The notes under the pieces are model-generated. The model saw only the letters and a program-made list of their open reading frames with translations, made no database searches and was not told the origin of the DNA. This document shows positions 33,070 through 41,323 of a DNA stretch of 64,000 bases, piece after piece. The stretch covers positions 2,108,001 to 2,172,000 of the forward strand of contig OZ219809.1 of the NCBI GenBank assembly GCA_964291375.2. Reading direction: 5' to 3'. Made by a program: the position numbers and the translations under genes. This DNA comes from 3107 sp001483205. GTDB taxonomy: Bacteria > Pseudomonadota > Alphaproteobacteria > Rhodobacterales > Rhodobacteraceae. Positions within the stretch are counted from its first letter, which is position 1; each line of letters begins with the position of its first letter.

Positions 33070-34368
33070 ATGGATACGATTTTCGCGCTGTCATCGGCAC
33101 GGGGCAAGGCAGGGGTTGCCGTGGTCCGCGTCTCGGGGCCGCACAGCTTTGCGGTGGGCCGGGCGCTGGCCGGGTCACTGCCCGCCGCCCCCCGCGCCGC
33201 CGGGCTGCGCCGGATCACGGACCGGGACGGCGCACATGTGGATGACGCGCTGGTTCTGGCTTTTCCCGAGGGCCACAGCTTTACCGGCGAGCAAACCCTT
33301 GAGCTGCACCTGCATGGCAGCCTGGCCACCGTTGAGCGCGTTCTGAAATTGCTGTCCGGTTTCAAAGATTTGCGTCAGGCAGAGCCGGGGGAGTTCACCC
33401 GCCGGGCGCTGGAGAACGGACGGCTTGATCTGGCCCGTGTCGAGGGGCTGGCCGATCTGATTGATGCCGAGACCGAAGCGCAGCGAAAACAGGCGTTGCG
33501 GGTTTTGTCCGGCGCGCTGGGTGAGCGGGCCGAAACCTGGCGGCGCTGGCTGATCCGCGCGGCGGCGCTGCTGGAGGCGGTGATTGATTTCGCCGATGAG
33601 GACATTCCCGCCGATGTCACGCCCGAGGTGCTGGGCCTGATTGACCGGGCGCGGGCCAGCCTGTCGGCAGAGCTGAAGGGGGTTGCGATCTCGGAGCGCA
33701 TTCGCGAGGGGTTTGAGGTCGCCATTCTCGGCCCGCCCAATATCGGCAAATCGACCCTGCTGAATGCGCTGGCCGGGCGCGAGGCGGCGATCACATCCGA
33801 ATTTGCCGGCACCACCCGCGACGTGATCGAGGTGCGGATGGACCTCTGCGGGCTGCCGGTGACGGTGCTTGACACCGCCGGTCTGCGCGAGCCCGGGGAT
33901 GCGATTGAGGAAATCGGCATTTCGCGGGCATTGGGCCGCGCGCGTCTGGCAGATTTGCGCATCTTTCTGACCAGGGATGGCCTGCCGCTCGCCGGTTTAC
34001 CGCCAGAGGGCGATGATCTGGTCGTGCTCGGCAAGGCGGACCTGACCGGGGCCAAGGCCGAGGGGTTTGCGGTGTCGGGCAAGACCGGCCTTGGGCTTGA
34101 GCACCTGATTGACCGGGTAGGGCAAATCCTGTCCCGCCGGGCGGCAGGCGCGGGCATCGCCATCCGGGAACGCCACCGGGTTTGCATCGAAAACGCCCTT
34201 GCCGCTTTGGAATCGGCGCGACATGAGCTATTGAGGGGCACGGATCGCCCGGAACTGGCGGCGGAAGACCTGCGCAGCACCGTCCGGGCGCTTGACATGC
34301 TGATTGGCCGGGTGGATGTGGAAAACCTGCTGGATGAAATCTTTTCCAGCTTCTGCATCGGGAAATAG
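33070..34368 (+). CDS. mnmE: tRNA uridine-5-carboxymethylaminomethyl(34) synthesis GTPase MnmE
   Basis: Works with MnmG to modify U34 of tRNAs. 432 residues: N-terminal folate-binding domain (MDTIFALSSARGKAGVAVVRVSG), helical domain, and inserted G domain with G1 GPPNIGKSTLLNAL, G2/G3 TSEFAGTTRDVIEV and VLDTAGLREPGD. The C-terminal FCIGK motif (catalytic Cys) is present. Oddity: the G4 guanine-specificity motif, normally NKxD, reads GKAD in VVLGKADLTG. It is spaced nine bases after rho and ends three bases before mnmG, so it is part of one long rightward operon. Confidence 0.95.
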   Translation: MDTIFALSSARGKAGVAVVRVSGPHSFAVGRALAGSLPAAPRAAGLRRITDRDGAHVDDALVLAFPEGHSFTGEQTLELHLHGSLATVERVLKLLSGFKDLRQAEPGEFTRRALENGRLDLARVEGLADLIDAETEAQRKQALRVLSGALGERAETWRRWLIRAAALLEAVIDFADEDIPADVTPEVLGLIDRARASLSAELKGVAISERIREGFEVAILGPPNIGKSTLLNALAGREAAITSEFAGTTRDVIEVRMDLCGLPVTVLDTAGLREPGDAIEEIGISRALGRARLADLRIFLTRDGLPLAGLPPEGDDLVVLGKADLTGAKAEGFAVSGKTGLGLEHLIDRVGQILSRRAAGAGIAIRERHRVCIENALAALESARHELLRGTDRPELAAEDLRSTVRALDMLIGRVDVENLLDEIFSSFCIGK

Positions 34369-34371
34369 GGG

Positions 34372-36246
34372 ATGTTTCAGGTGGAACATCGGAATTTCGA
34401 TACCATTGTCGTCGGTGGCGGCCATGCGGGGGCCGAGGCCGCTCTTGCCGCGACGCGGGCGGGCGCGCGGACCGCGCTTGTCACGCTTCGCCGCGACGCC
34501 ATCGGTGTCATGTCGTGCAACCCGGCCATCGGTGGCCTGGGAAAGGGGCATCTGGTTCGGGAGATTGACGCCCTTGATGGCGCGATGGGCCGGGCCGCCG
34601 ACGCCGCCGGTATCCAGTTTCGCCTGCTCAACCGCCGCAAGGGGCCGGCGGTGCAGGGGCCGCGCGCGCAAACCGACCGCGCGCTTTATCGCCGCGCGAT
34701 GCAGCGGATGGTCTCGGCGGCGCAAAACCTTACCGTCATCGAGGGCGAGGTGGTTGACCTGCTGATGCAGGGGCCGCGCGTCTGTGGCGTGGTGCTGCGC
34801 GACGGGTCCGAATTGCGCGCGCCGGGCGTGGTGCTGACCACCGGCACATTCCTGCGCGGGGTGATCCATATCGGCGATGTTTCGCGCCCCGGCGGGCGGA
34901 TCGGTGATGCGCCCTCGGTCCGGCTGGCCGAGCGGATCGGCGATTTCGGCTTTCGCCTTGGCCGTCTGAAGACCGGCACCCCGCCCCGGCTGAAAGGCAG
35001 CACCATAAACCGGACGCATCTGTCCGAGCAGCCCGGCGATGACAATCCGGTGCTGTTTTCCTTTCTGTCAACCGCCCCGGCGGCCCGGCAAATTTCCTGC
35101 CTGATCACCCATACCAACGAGAAAACCCATCGCATTATTCGCGACAATCTGCACCGCTCGGCCATGTATGGCGGCCAGATCGGGGGCGTGGGGCCGCGCT
35201 ATTGCCCGTCGATTGAGGACAAGATCGTCCGTTTTGCCGACAAGCCGTCCCATCAGGTGTTTCTGGAGCCGGAAGGCCTGAACGATGACACCATCTATCC
35301 CAACGGCATTTCGACCTCGCTGCCCGAGGCGGTGCAGACGGAGTATGTGCGCTCTATCGAAGGGCTTGAAAAGGCAGAGATTCTTCAGCCGGGCTATGCG
35401 ATTGAATATGATTATGTTGATCCGCGTGCGCTGAGGCCGACGCTGGAGGCGCGCGCTGCACCGGGCCTGTTTCTGGCCGGGCAGATCAACGGCACCACCG
35501 GTTATGAAGAGGCCGCGGCGCAGGGGCTGGTGGCCGGGCTGAACGCGGCGCGGGGGGCGCTGGGGCAAGAGGCGATCGGGTTCAGCCGCGCGTCCTCTTA
35601 TATCGGGGTGATGATTGACGATCTGGTGACGCGCGGGGTCAGCGAACCCTATCGCATGTTCACGTCGCGGGCGGAATTTCGTCTGTCGCTGCGCGCCGAC
35701 AATGCCGATCAGCGCCTGACGCCGCTGGGCATCAGGCTGGGCATTGTCGATGAGACCCGCCGCGCCGCGTTTTCCGACAAGATGGAGCGGCTGGCGGCGG
35801 GCCGGTCGCTGCTGTCCTGTGCGTTCACGCCCCGCACGCTGGCCGCCAACGGGGTCAGTATCAACCAGGACGGGGTGAAACGCAGCGCCTATACGTTGTT
35901 GTCGTTTCCCGGTGTCAGTTTTGAGACGCTGGTCGGGCTGAACCCGGCGCTGGCCGGGATTGACGCCGGAACGCGGGAGCAGCTTTCCCGTGATGCCCTG
36001 TATGAGGGCTATATTGAGCGGCAGGCGCGGGATGCGGAACGGCTGCGCCGGGATGAGGCGCAAAAAATCCCCGAAGATTTCGACTACAACGCCCTCGACG
36101 GCCTGTCGGCGGAGTTGAAGATGAAACTGTCCCGGGCGCGTCCGGCGACCCTGGCTCATGCCGGGCGGATTGACGGGATGACGCCCGCGGCCCTGACCCT
36201 TATTCTGGCGCGTCTGCGGCGGGCAAGGCAGAGACGCACCGGGTGA
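34372..36246 (+). CDS. mnmG: tRNA uridine-5-carboxymethylaminomethyl(34) synthesis enzyme MnmG
   Basis: FAD- and NADH-binding partner of MnmE in U34 modification. 624 residues with the FAD motif IVVGGGHAGAEAALAATRAG, CNPAIGGLGKGHLVREIDALDG, GTFLRGVIHIG, KTGTPPRL, PEGLNDDTIYPNGISTSLP and GQINGTTGYEEAAAQG. The first residues, MFQVEH, correspond to the MFHVKH start common in alphaproteobacteria where the codons double as a parS site; here that site is degenerate. The stop overlaps the rsmG start (GTGA). Confidence 0.96.
   Translation: MFQVEHRNFDTIVVGGGHAGAEAALAATRAGARTALVTLRRDAIGVMSCNPAIGGLGKGHLVREIDALDGAMGRAADAAGIQFRLLNRRKGPAVQGPRAQTDRALYRRAMQRMVSAAQNLTVIEGEVVDLLMQGPRVCGVVLRDGSELRAPGVVLTTGTFLRGVIHIGDVSRPGGRIGDAPSVRLAERIGDFGFRLGRLKTGTPPRLKGSTINRTHLSEQPGDDNPVLFSFLSTAPAARQISCLITHTNEKTHRIIRDNLHRSAMYGGQIGGVGPRYCPSIEDKIVRFADKPSHQVFLEPEGLNDDTIYPNGISTSLPEAVQTEYVRSIEGLEKAEILQPGYAIEYDYVDPRALRPTLEARAAPGLFLAGQINGTTGYEEAAAQGLVAGLNAARGALGQEAIGFSRASSYIGVMIDDLVTRGVSEPYRMFTSRAEFRLSLRADNADQRLTPLGIRLGIVDETRRAAFSDKMERLAAGRSLLSCAFTPRTLAANGVSINQDGVKRSAYTLLSFPGVSFETLVGLNPALAGIDAGTREQLSRDALYEGYIERQARDAERLRRDEAQKIPEDFDYNALDGLSAELKMKLSRARPATLAHAGRIDGMTPAALTLILARLRRARQRRTG
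34373..34388. promoter_or_regulatory. Degenerate parS-like site in the mnmG start
   Basis: TGTTTCAGGTGGAACA differs from the parS consensus TGTTTCACGTGAAACA at two positions. Its location over the mnmG start codon is where many alphaproteobacteria keep a functional parS. Probably a decayed or weak ParB site. Confidence 0.5.
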
Positions 36247-36833
36247 CAAAAAAATTGGAAATTATTGAATTTCAACGCCTTACCAATGTTTCACGTGAAA
36301 CATTGCAGCGTTTGACCCTCTATGCGGACCTGCTGAGGCACTGGACCAGACGGATCAACCTGATCTCTGCGTCCACGGTTGACGCGCTGTGGCAGAGGCA
36401 TTTTCTTGATTCGGCCCAAGTGTTTGACATCGCACCGCCGCAGGCCCGGACATGGCTGGATCTGGGATCGGGCGGCGGGTTTCCGGGGCTGGTGATTGCT
36501 GTTATGGCCGCGGAATGCCGCCCCGACCTGCGAATCACTCTGGTTGAAAGCGACCAGCGAAAGGCGGCGTTTTTGCGTCGGGTGGCGCGGGAAACCGGTG
36601 TCGGGGCAGCCGTCTTTGCTGAACGGGCCGAGGCGCTGCCCCCGCAACGGGCTGATGTGGTTTCGGCGCGGGCGCTGGCCCCGCTCGACAAGCTGCTGGG
36701 ATTTGCGGAACGCCACCTGTCACCCGGCGGCACCGCCCTGTTCCCCAAGGGCGCACGGGCGGCGGGCGAAATCAAAACTGCCCGCAAATCGTGGCAGTTT
36801 GCCCTTGATCTCTCGCCCCAGCCTGACCGATGA
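36243..36833 (+). CDS. rsmG: 16S rRNA (guanine-527-N7)-methyltransferase RsmG, 3' end frameshifted
   Basis: SAM-dependent methyltransferase of 16S rRNA. The GTG start overlaps the mnmG stop. Motifs: LTNVSRETLQRLTLYADLLRHW, RHFLDSAQVF, TWLDLGSGGGFPGLVIAV (SAM site), LVESDQRKAAFLRRVARE, VSARALAPLDKLLGFAERHL and LFPKGARAAGE. The open frame ends at 36833 after FALDLSPQPDR. The shifted frame gives SPSLTDDKAAILKITELSRV, the normal RsmG end, stopping at 36889-36891 and overlapping parA by 23 bases. One C too many in the run 36816-36819 explains it; the repaired length is 215 residues. The core fold is intact, so even as read it might partly function. A perfect parS site lies in codons 15-20. Confidence 0.9.
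   Translation: MTKKLEIIEFQRLTNVSRETLQRLTLYADLLRHWTRRINLISASTVDALWQRHFLDSAQVFDIAPPQARTWLDLGSGGGFPGLVIAVMAAECRPDLRITLVESDQRKAAFLRRVARETGVGAAVFAERAEALPPQRADVVSARALAPLDKLLGFAERHLSPGGTALFPKGARAAGEIKTARKSWQFALDLSPQPDR
36287..36302. promoter_or_regulatory. parS centromere site (perfect consensus)
   Basis: TGTTTCACGTGAAACA, an exact 16-base palindromic match to the bacterial parS consensus bound by ParB, inside the 5' part of rsmG (coding NVSRET). It is about 0.6 kb upstream of parA and strongly suggests that this locus nucleates chromosome segregation. Confidence 0.93.
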
Positions 36834-36868
36834 CAAAGCCGCCATACTGAAGATCACGGAGCTGTCGC

Positions 36869-37678
36869 GTGTCTCACCCCGTTCGCCCTGAAGGGCCGAA
36901 GATCATTGCCGTGGCCAACCAGAAAGGCGGGGTCGGCAAGACGACGACCGCCATCAATCTGGGCGCGGCGCTGGCAGAGCTGGGCGAAGATGTGCTTTTG
37001 GTTGATCTTGACCCGCAGGGAAACGCCTCTACCGGGCTAGGGATAGAGCCGCAGGACCGCCACAACACCACATATGACCTGTTGCTGGGGGATCAGCGCC
37101 TGGGCGACATTATTCTTAAGACCGACATTGCCCGCCTGTCAATCATCCCGGCGACCCCCGATCTGAACTCTGCCGACATCGAGCTTTACACCAATGAAAA
37201 GCGCTTGTTTCTGCTGCGTGATGCGCTCAGGCAACCGGCGATGGGGGAGTATCGGTTCGATTACATCCTGATCGACTGTCCGCCGTCGCTCAACCTGCTG
37301 ACCGTGAACGCGATGGTGGCCGCCCATTCGGTGATGGTGCCGCTGCAAAGCGAATTTTTCGCCCTCGAAGGGCTGTCGCAACTGATGCTGACGGTGCGTG
37401 AGGTCCGGCGGACGGCGAATCCCGCCCTGCGTTTTGAGGGGGTGATTCTGACCATGTATGACAAACGCAACAATCTGTCCTTGCAGGTGGAACGGGATGC
37501 CCGCGAAAATCTGGGGGAATTGGTGTTCCGCACCATTGTGCCGCGCAATGTAAGGTTGAGTGAAGCTCCGTCCTATGCTATGCCGGTGCTGGACTATGAT
37601 CCCCAGTCTGCCGGCAGCCGGGCTTATCGCGCGCTGGCCGCTGAACTGACGGGGCGACAGGCCGAAACCACGCCATGA
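36869..37678 (+). CDS. parA: Chromosome partitioning ATPase ParA
   Basis: Deviant Walker-type ATPase that moves ParB-parS complexes. 269 residues: IIAVANQKGGVGKTTTAINLGAAL (signature lysines), LLVDLDPQGNASTGLG, FDYILIDCPPSLNLLTVNAM, VPLQSEFFALEGLSQLM and VPRNVRLSEAPSYAMPVLDYDPQSAGSRAY. The start is GTG 36869 (MSHPVRPEG). It is followed by parB after seven bases. Chromosomal (not plasmid) type by its rsmG neighbour and length. Confidence 0.96.
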   Translation: MSHPVRPEGPKIIAVANQKGGVGKTTTAINLGAALAELGEDVLLVDLDPQGNASTGLGIEPQDRHNTTYDLLLGDQRLGDIILKTDIARLSIIPATPDLNSADIELYTNEKRLFLLRDALRQPAMGEYRFDYILIDCPPSLNLLTVNAMVAAHSVMVPLQSEFFALEGLSQLMLTVREVRRTANPALRFEGVILTMYDKRNNLSLQVERDARENLGELVFRTIVPRNVRLSEAPSYAMPVLDYDPQSAGSRAYRALAAELTGRQAETTP

Positions 37679-37685
37679 GGGGAAA

Positions 37686-38600
37686 ATGATGACACAGGGA
37701 AAAATGCCGGAGAAACGCGGCCTGGGGCGGGGCCTGTCCGCGCTGATGGCCGATATGCGGCTGGATCGGGCAGAGATTGACCCGCAGGCGCAGGACGGGT
37801 CCGAGACCACCGTGCCGATTGAGAAGGTGCGGCCAAACCCGGAGCAGCCCCGCCGGAACTTTAACCGGGAAGAGATGGAATCGCTGGCCGCCTCGATCCG
37901 GGAAAAGGGTATTATCCAGCCACTGATTGTCAGAGTTGACCCTGAAATATCTGATTGTTATCAGATTGTTGCCGGGGAACGCCGCTGGCGGGCGGCACAG
38001 ACGGCGCGGCTGCACCAGGTGCCGGTTCTGATCCGTGATCTGAGCGATGCCGAGGTTCTGGAAATCGCCATTATCGAGAACATACAGCGCTCTGACCTCA
38101 ACCCGATTGAGGAAGCGACAGGCTATAAACAGTTGATGGATCGGTTCGACCACACCCAGGAAAAGCTGTCGCAGGTGTTGTCGAGAAGCCGCAGCCATAT
38201 CGCCAATCTGCTGCGCCTGTTGCAGTTGCCCCATGAGGTGCAGGGCCTGCTTGAAAGCGGCGATCTGAGTGCCGGGCACGCGCGGGCGCTGGTCACCTCT
38301 GACGATCCGTCTGCACTCGCCCGTGAGGTGATTGCCAAGGATCTGACGGTGCGGGAGACCGAAGACCTGGCAAAAAGCGGGCCAAAGCCGAAAAACGAGA
38401 AACTGGCCAAAACGGTGGAAAAAGACGCCGATACACGGGCGCTGGAGGCCGATCTTTCCGCGAATATCGGCATGAAGGTCATCGTTCGCCACACACGGGG
38501 GAAAGAGGACGGGCAGATGGTGATTAGCTATAAGACATTGGAAGATTTGGATGAATTGTGCCGCCTGTTGTCCGCTGCCCCGCCGGGGATGCGCGGCTGA
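37686..38600 (+). CDS. parB: Chromosome partitioning protein ParB
   Basis: CTP-dependent DNA-clamp protein that loads at parS. 304 residues: KRGLGRGLSALMAD at the N-terminus (ParA-contact region), RPNPEQPRRNFNREEMESLAASIREKGIIQPLIVR, the CTP-binding GERRWRAAQ, IIENIQRSDLNPIEEATGY, the HTH SQVLSRSRSHIANLLRLLQLP, and a C-terminal dimerisation domain. ATG 37686 or the ATG one codon on may be used. Last gene of the rightward rho-mnmE-mnmG-rsmG-parA-parB series; hemW converges on it three bases later. Confidence 0.96.
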   Translation: MMTQGKMPEKRGLGRGLSALMADMRLDRAEIDPQAQDGSETTVPIEKVRPNPEQPRRNFNREEMESLAASIREKGIIQPLIVRVDPEISDCYQIVAGERRWRAAQTARLHQVPVLIRDLSDAEVLEIAIIENIQRSDLNPIEEATGYKQLMDRFDHTQEKLSQVLSRSRSHIANLLRLLQLPHEVQGLLESGDLSAGHARALVTSDDPSALAREVIAKDLTVRETEDLAKSGPKPKNEKLAKTVEKDADTRALEADLSANIGMKVIVRHTRGKEDGQMVISYKTLEDLDELCRLLSAAPPGMRG

Positions 38601-38603
38601 AAC

Positions 38604-39767
38604 TCAGTCTGCCGCCAGCAACCGGCGCAGGATTTCGTTCAGGATCAGGCGGCCCCCGGACGTGACGCGCAATACTTCCGGCGATGTGTCGATCAGACCG
38701 GCCCCGGCGAGCTCTTGCAGGACAGTTGCAGAGAGCGGCGCGCCCGCCAAAGCCCTGAACCGGCGCGGGTCAATGCCGGCGGTCAGCCGCAACCCCATCA
38801 GCAGCATCTCCGTCGCCTGATCCCTGCCGGACAGGGCCTCAGTTGTCCCGGTGCCGTCGCCTTTGTTTTCAACCGCTTGCAGCCATTTTTCCGGCGCGCG
38901 ACAGGCAACGGTGGCAAATTTACGCCCCCCCAGCGTCAGGCGGCCATGGGCACCGGGGCCGATGCCGCCATAATCGCCATAATTCCAGTAAATCAGGTTG
39001 TGCCGGGAGTCCGCACCCCCCCGCGCATGGTTTGAAACCTCATATCCGTGAAAGCCCCGCGCCGCGCACAGCTCTGCGGTCAGCTCATACATATCCGCCG
39101 CCAGATCGTCAGAGGGCAGGCCGCGCAACAGCCCGCGCGCGTGGCGGTCGCCGAAGGCGGTTCCGGCCTCGATGGTCAACTGGTAAAGCGACAGGTGATC
39201 CACCGCCATCGACAGCGCCCGGTTGAGTTCATCGCGCCACGCCCGCAGGCTCTGGCCCTGCCGCGCATAGATGAGGTCAAAACTGACCTGCTCAAACACC
39301 CCGCGGGCGGTCGCAAAAGCCGCCAGCGCCCCGGCGGTGTCATGCAGCCGCCCCAGACGGCGCAGGTCATCGTCATTGAGCGCCTGCACCCCCATCGACA
39401 GACGGTTGACGCCGCCGTCGCGATAGGCGCGAAACCGTCCGGCCTCGGCGGATGTCGGGTTGGCCTCCAGCGTGATCTCGATGTCATTGGCCAGCGTCCA
39501 GCGCGCCCCGATCCGCGCGATCAGGGCACCGACAAGCGCCGGGTCCATCAGGCTGGGGGTGCCGCCGCCGAAAAACACCGATTTGAGGGTGCGGCCCGGC
39601 GTCAGCGCCGCGATGCGGTCGATCTCGGCCAGATAGGCGCGTTGCCAGCGGCCCTGATCAATCCCCGCCGCGACATGGGAGTTGAAATCGCAATAGGGGC
39701 ATTTCGACTGGCAAAACGGCCAGTGGATATAGAGGCCAAAGCCCCCGTTCTGCCAGTCTTCAGTCAA
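38604..39767 (-). CDS. hemW: Radical SAM protein HemW (coproporphyrinogen oxidase-like)
   Basis: Radical SAM protein of the HemN family that is now regarded as a heme chaperone. Motifs: GLYIHWPFCQSKCPYCDFNSHV (CxxxCxxC cluster), KSVFFGGGTPSLM, EITLEANPTS, VNRLSMGVQALND, VSFDLIYARQGQS, YEVSNHARGGADSRHNLIYW and PGAHGRLTLGG. The 5' end is unusual. No ATG lies near the conserved start; the TTG at 39767 (LTEDWQNGGFGLYIHW) has AAAGG a few bases upstream, and that AAAGG is the end of an R1/R2 repeat element. An ATG-started frame to 39872 would translate the repeat. I prefer 39767. Confidence 0.88.
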   Translation of the reverse strand: MTEDWQNGGFGLYIHWPFCQSKCPYCDFNSHVAAGIDQGRWQRAYLAEIDRIAALTPGRTLKSVFFGGGTPSLMDPALVGALIARIGARWTLANDIEITLEANPTSAEAGRFRAYRDGGVNRLSMGVQALNDDDLRRLGRLHDTAGALAAFATARGVFEQVSFDLIYARQGQSLRAWRDELNRALSMAVDHLSLYQLTIEAGTAFGDRHARGLLRGLPSDDLAADMYELTAELCAARGFHGYEVSNHARGGADSRHNLIYWNYGDYGGIGPGAHGRLTLGGRKFATVACRAPEKWLQAVENKGDGTGTTEALSGRDQATEMLLMGLRLTAGIDPRRFRALAGAPLSATVLQELAGAGLIDTSPEVLRVTSGGRLILNEILRRLLAAD

Positions 39768-39987
39768 AAGACCTTTGCCTGTTGACCGGTTGGCCGAGCC
39801 GGGCAGCCGCCTGCCTGGGCGGGCGCTTTTCGCGATAGTCCGTATTTGTGATGTTTTTGCCATAAAGCCCATACGTTCCGACTGGTTGAGGCGTCTGTAA
39901 GCGCCTGCCGGGGGGCAGGCAGGCGCTGCTTGGGCAGTTCCGCCGGGCGGGGGATTGGGGGGCGATACAGCCTTATGCAGAGGTCTC
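39768..39987. mobile_element. Complete R1 element carrying an R2 core, between hemW and rdgB
   Basis: The left end AAGACCTTTGCC (39769 on) and the right end GCAGAGGTCTCC (to about 39988) are inverted repeats. Inside are GAGCCGGGCAGCCGCCTGCC, the R2 core (39821-39915: GGGCGCTTTTCGCGATAGTC, TTGCCATAAAG, GGTTGAGGCGT), the hairpin segment CCTGCCGGGGGGCAGG, and TTCCGCCGGGCGGGGG with the inverse of the GGCTGTATCGCC subtype. It fills the whole hemW-rdgB gap, ending two bases before the rdgB stop and at the hemW start. Confidence 0.75.
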
Positions 39988-39989
39988 CG

Positions 39990-40610
39990 TTATGTCGAGA
40001 TTTTGTCAAAACATCCGGCAACCAGTTTGGCGAAGGCACGGGCGCGGTGGCTCATCGCGTGTTTGCGGGCCGGGTCCATTTCGCCGAAGGTCTGGCTTTC
40101 GCCGTCGGGGATGAACATCGGGTCATAGCCGAACCCCCGGTCGCCGCGCGGCGGCCAGGTCAGGGTGCCGGTGATCCGGCCCGCGAACACCTGATCATCG
40201 CCGTCGGGCCAGGCGAGGCAGAGGGCGCAGTGGAACGCGGCAGTGTGCGGGGGCGGGGCCGCGCGCTCCTCCAGCAGCGCCCGGACCCGGCGCATCGCCA
40301 GGGCGAAATCGCGCCCGTCCGGGGTTTCGGCCCAATCAGCGGTGTGCACCCCCGGCGCGCCGCCCAAAGCATCGACGGCAATGCCGCTGTCATCCGAGAG
40401 CGCAGGCAGGCCGCTTTCCCGGGCCACGAACCGGGCCTTGATCCGGGCGTTCCCGGCGAATGTGTCTTCGGTTTCTTCCGGTTCCGGCAGGCCGAGCTCT
40501 GCGGCGGACACCACGCTTGTGCCATAGGGGGCCAGCAACGCGGCGATCTCCCGCAATTTGCCCCGGTTGTGCGACGCCAGCGCCAGCCTGCCCCCCGCCA
40601 GCCCGCGCAT
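39990..40610 (-). CDS. rdgB: dITP/XTP pyrophosphatase RdgB (HAM1)
   Basis: House-cleaning NTPase hydrolysing non-canonical purine triphosphates. 206 residues: LALASHNRGKLREIAALL, LPEPEETEDTFAGNARIKARFVARES, LPALSDDSGIAVDALGGAPGVHTA, GRITGTLTWPPRGDRGFGYDPMFIPDGE and FGEMDPARKHAMSHRARAFAKL. The ATG at 40610 overlaps the rph stop as TGATG; an in-frame ATG at 40619 lies inside rph. rph-rdgB is a standard pair. Confidence 0.95.
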   Translation of the reverse strand: MRGLAGGRLALASHNRGKLREIAALLAPYGTSVVSAAELGLPEPEETEDTFAGNARIKARFVARESGLPALSDDSGIAVDALGGAPGVHTADWAETPDGRDFALAMRRVRALLEERAAPPPHTAAFHCALCLAWPDGDDQVFAGRITGTLTWPPRGDRGFGYDPMFIPDGESQTFGEMDPARKHAMSHRARAFAKLVAGCFDKIST

Positions 40611-41323
40611 CACGCACATGCCGCGATCTGGGCCGCCGACAGCGCGCCCGCGCCCTTTTCGGCCAGGTCCATCAGCGTCGCCATCTGGTCACGGGAAAAG
40701 GTCGCGCCCTCGGCGGACATCTGAACCTCGATCAGGCGCGACGCCCCGGCCATGACGAAATTGCCGTCGGTCCCGGCCTCGGAATCCTCGCGATAGTCAA
40801 GGTCGAGCACCGGCTGGCCCGCGTAAATCCCGCAACTGACGGCAGAGACCGGATCGCCAAGGGGGTCAGAGGTCACATCCCCGGCCTTCAGCAGCCTGTT
40901 GACCGCCAGCCGCAGGGCGACCCACCCCCCGGTGATCGCGGCGCAGCGGGTGCCGCCATCGGCCTGAAGCACATCGCAATCGATGATGATCTGGCGGTCG
41001 CCCAACACCACCCGGTCCACCCCCGCCCGCAGGCTGCGCCCGATCAGCCGCTGGATTTCCACCGTCCGCCCGCCCTGTTTTCCCGCCGCGGCCTCGCGCC
41101 GGGTGCGGGCGTGGGTGGCCCTGGGCAGCATCCCGTATTCCGCCGTCACCCATCCCAGACCGGTGTTTCTGAGAAACGGCGGCACGCGCTCGTCCACGCT
41201 GGCGGTGCAGAGCACATGGGTGCCGCCGATTTTGATCAGGCAGGCACCTTCGGCATATCCGCTGACCCCGGTTTCGATTGAAACAGGGCGCATTTCATCG
41301 GTTTTGCGGCCGGAAGGGCGCAT
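40610..41323 (-). CDS. rph: Ribonuclease PH
   Basis: Phosphate-dependent 3'-5' exoribonuclease trimming tRNA 3' ends. 237 residues: SGRKTDEMRPVSIETGVSGYAEGACLI, LCTASVDERVPPFLRNTGLGWVTAEYGMLPRATHART, QRLIGRSLRAGVD, DCDVLQADGGTRCAAITGGWVAL, and DLDYREDSEAGTDGNFVMAG. Divergent from hrcA-grpE, a conserved arrangement in alphaproteobacteria. Confidence 0.96.
   Translation of the reverse strand: MRPSGRKTDEMRPVSIETGVSGYAEGACLIKIGGTHVLCTASVDERVPPFLRNTGLGWVTAEYGMLPRATHARTRREAAAGKQGGRTVEIQRLIGRSLRAGVDRVVLGDRQIIIDCDVLQADGGTRCAAITGGWVALRLAVNRLLKAGDVTSDPLGDPVSAVSCGIYAGQPVLDLDYREDSEAGTDGNFVMAGASRLIEVQMSAEGATFSRDQMATLMDLAEKGAGALSAAQIAACA

Noticed and set aside
38604..39872. hemW starting at an ATG-type codon at 39872 (422 residues)
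   Set aside because: The extra 35 residues are a translation of the R1/R2 repeat element, not of conserved HemW sequence.
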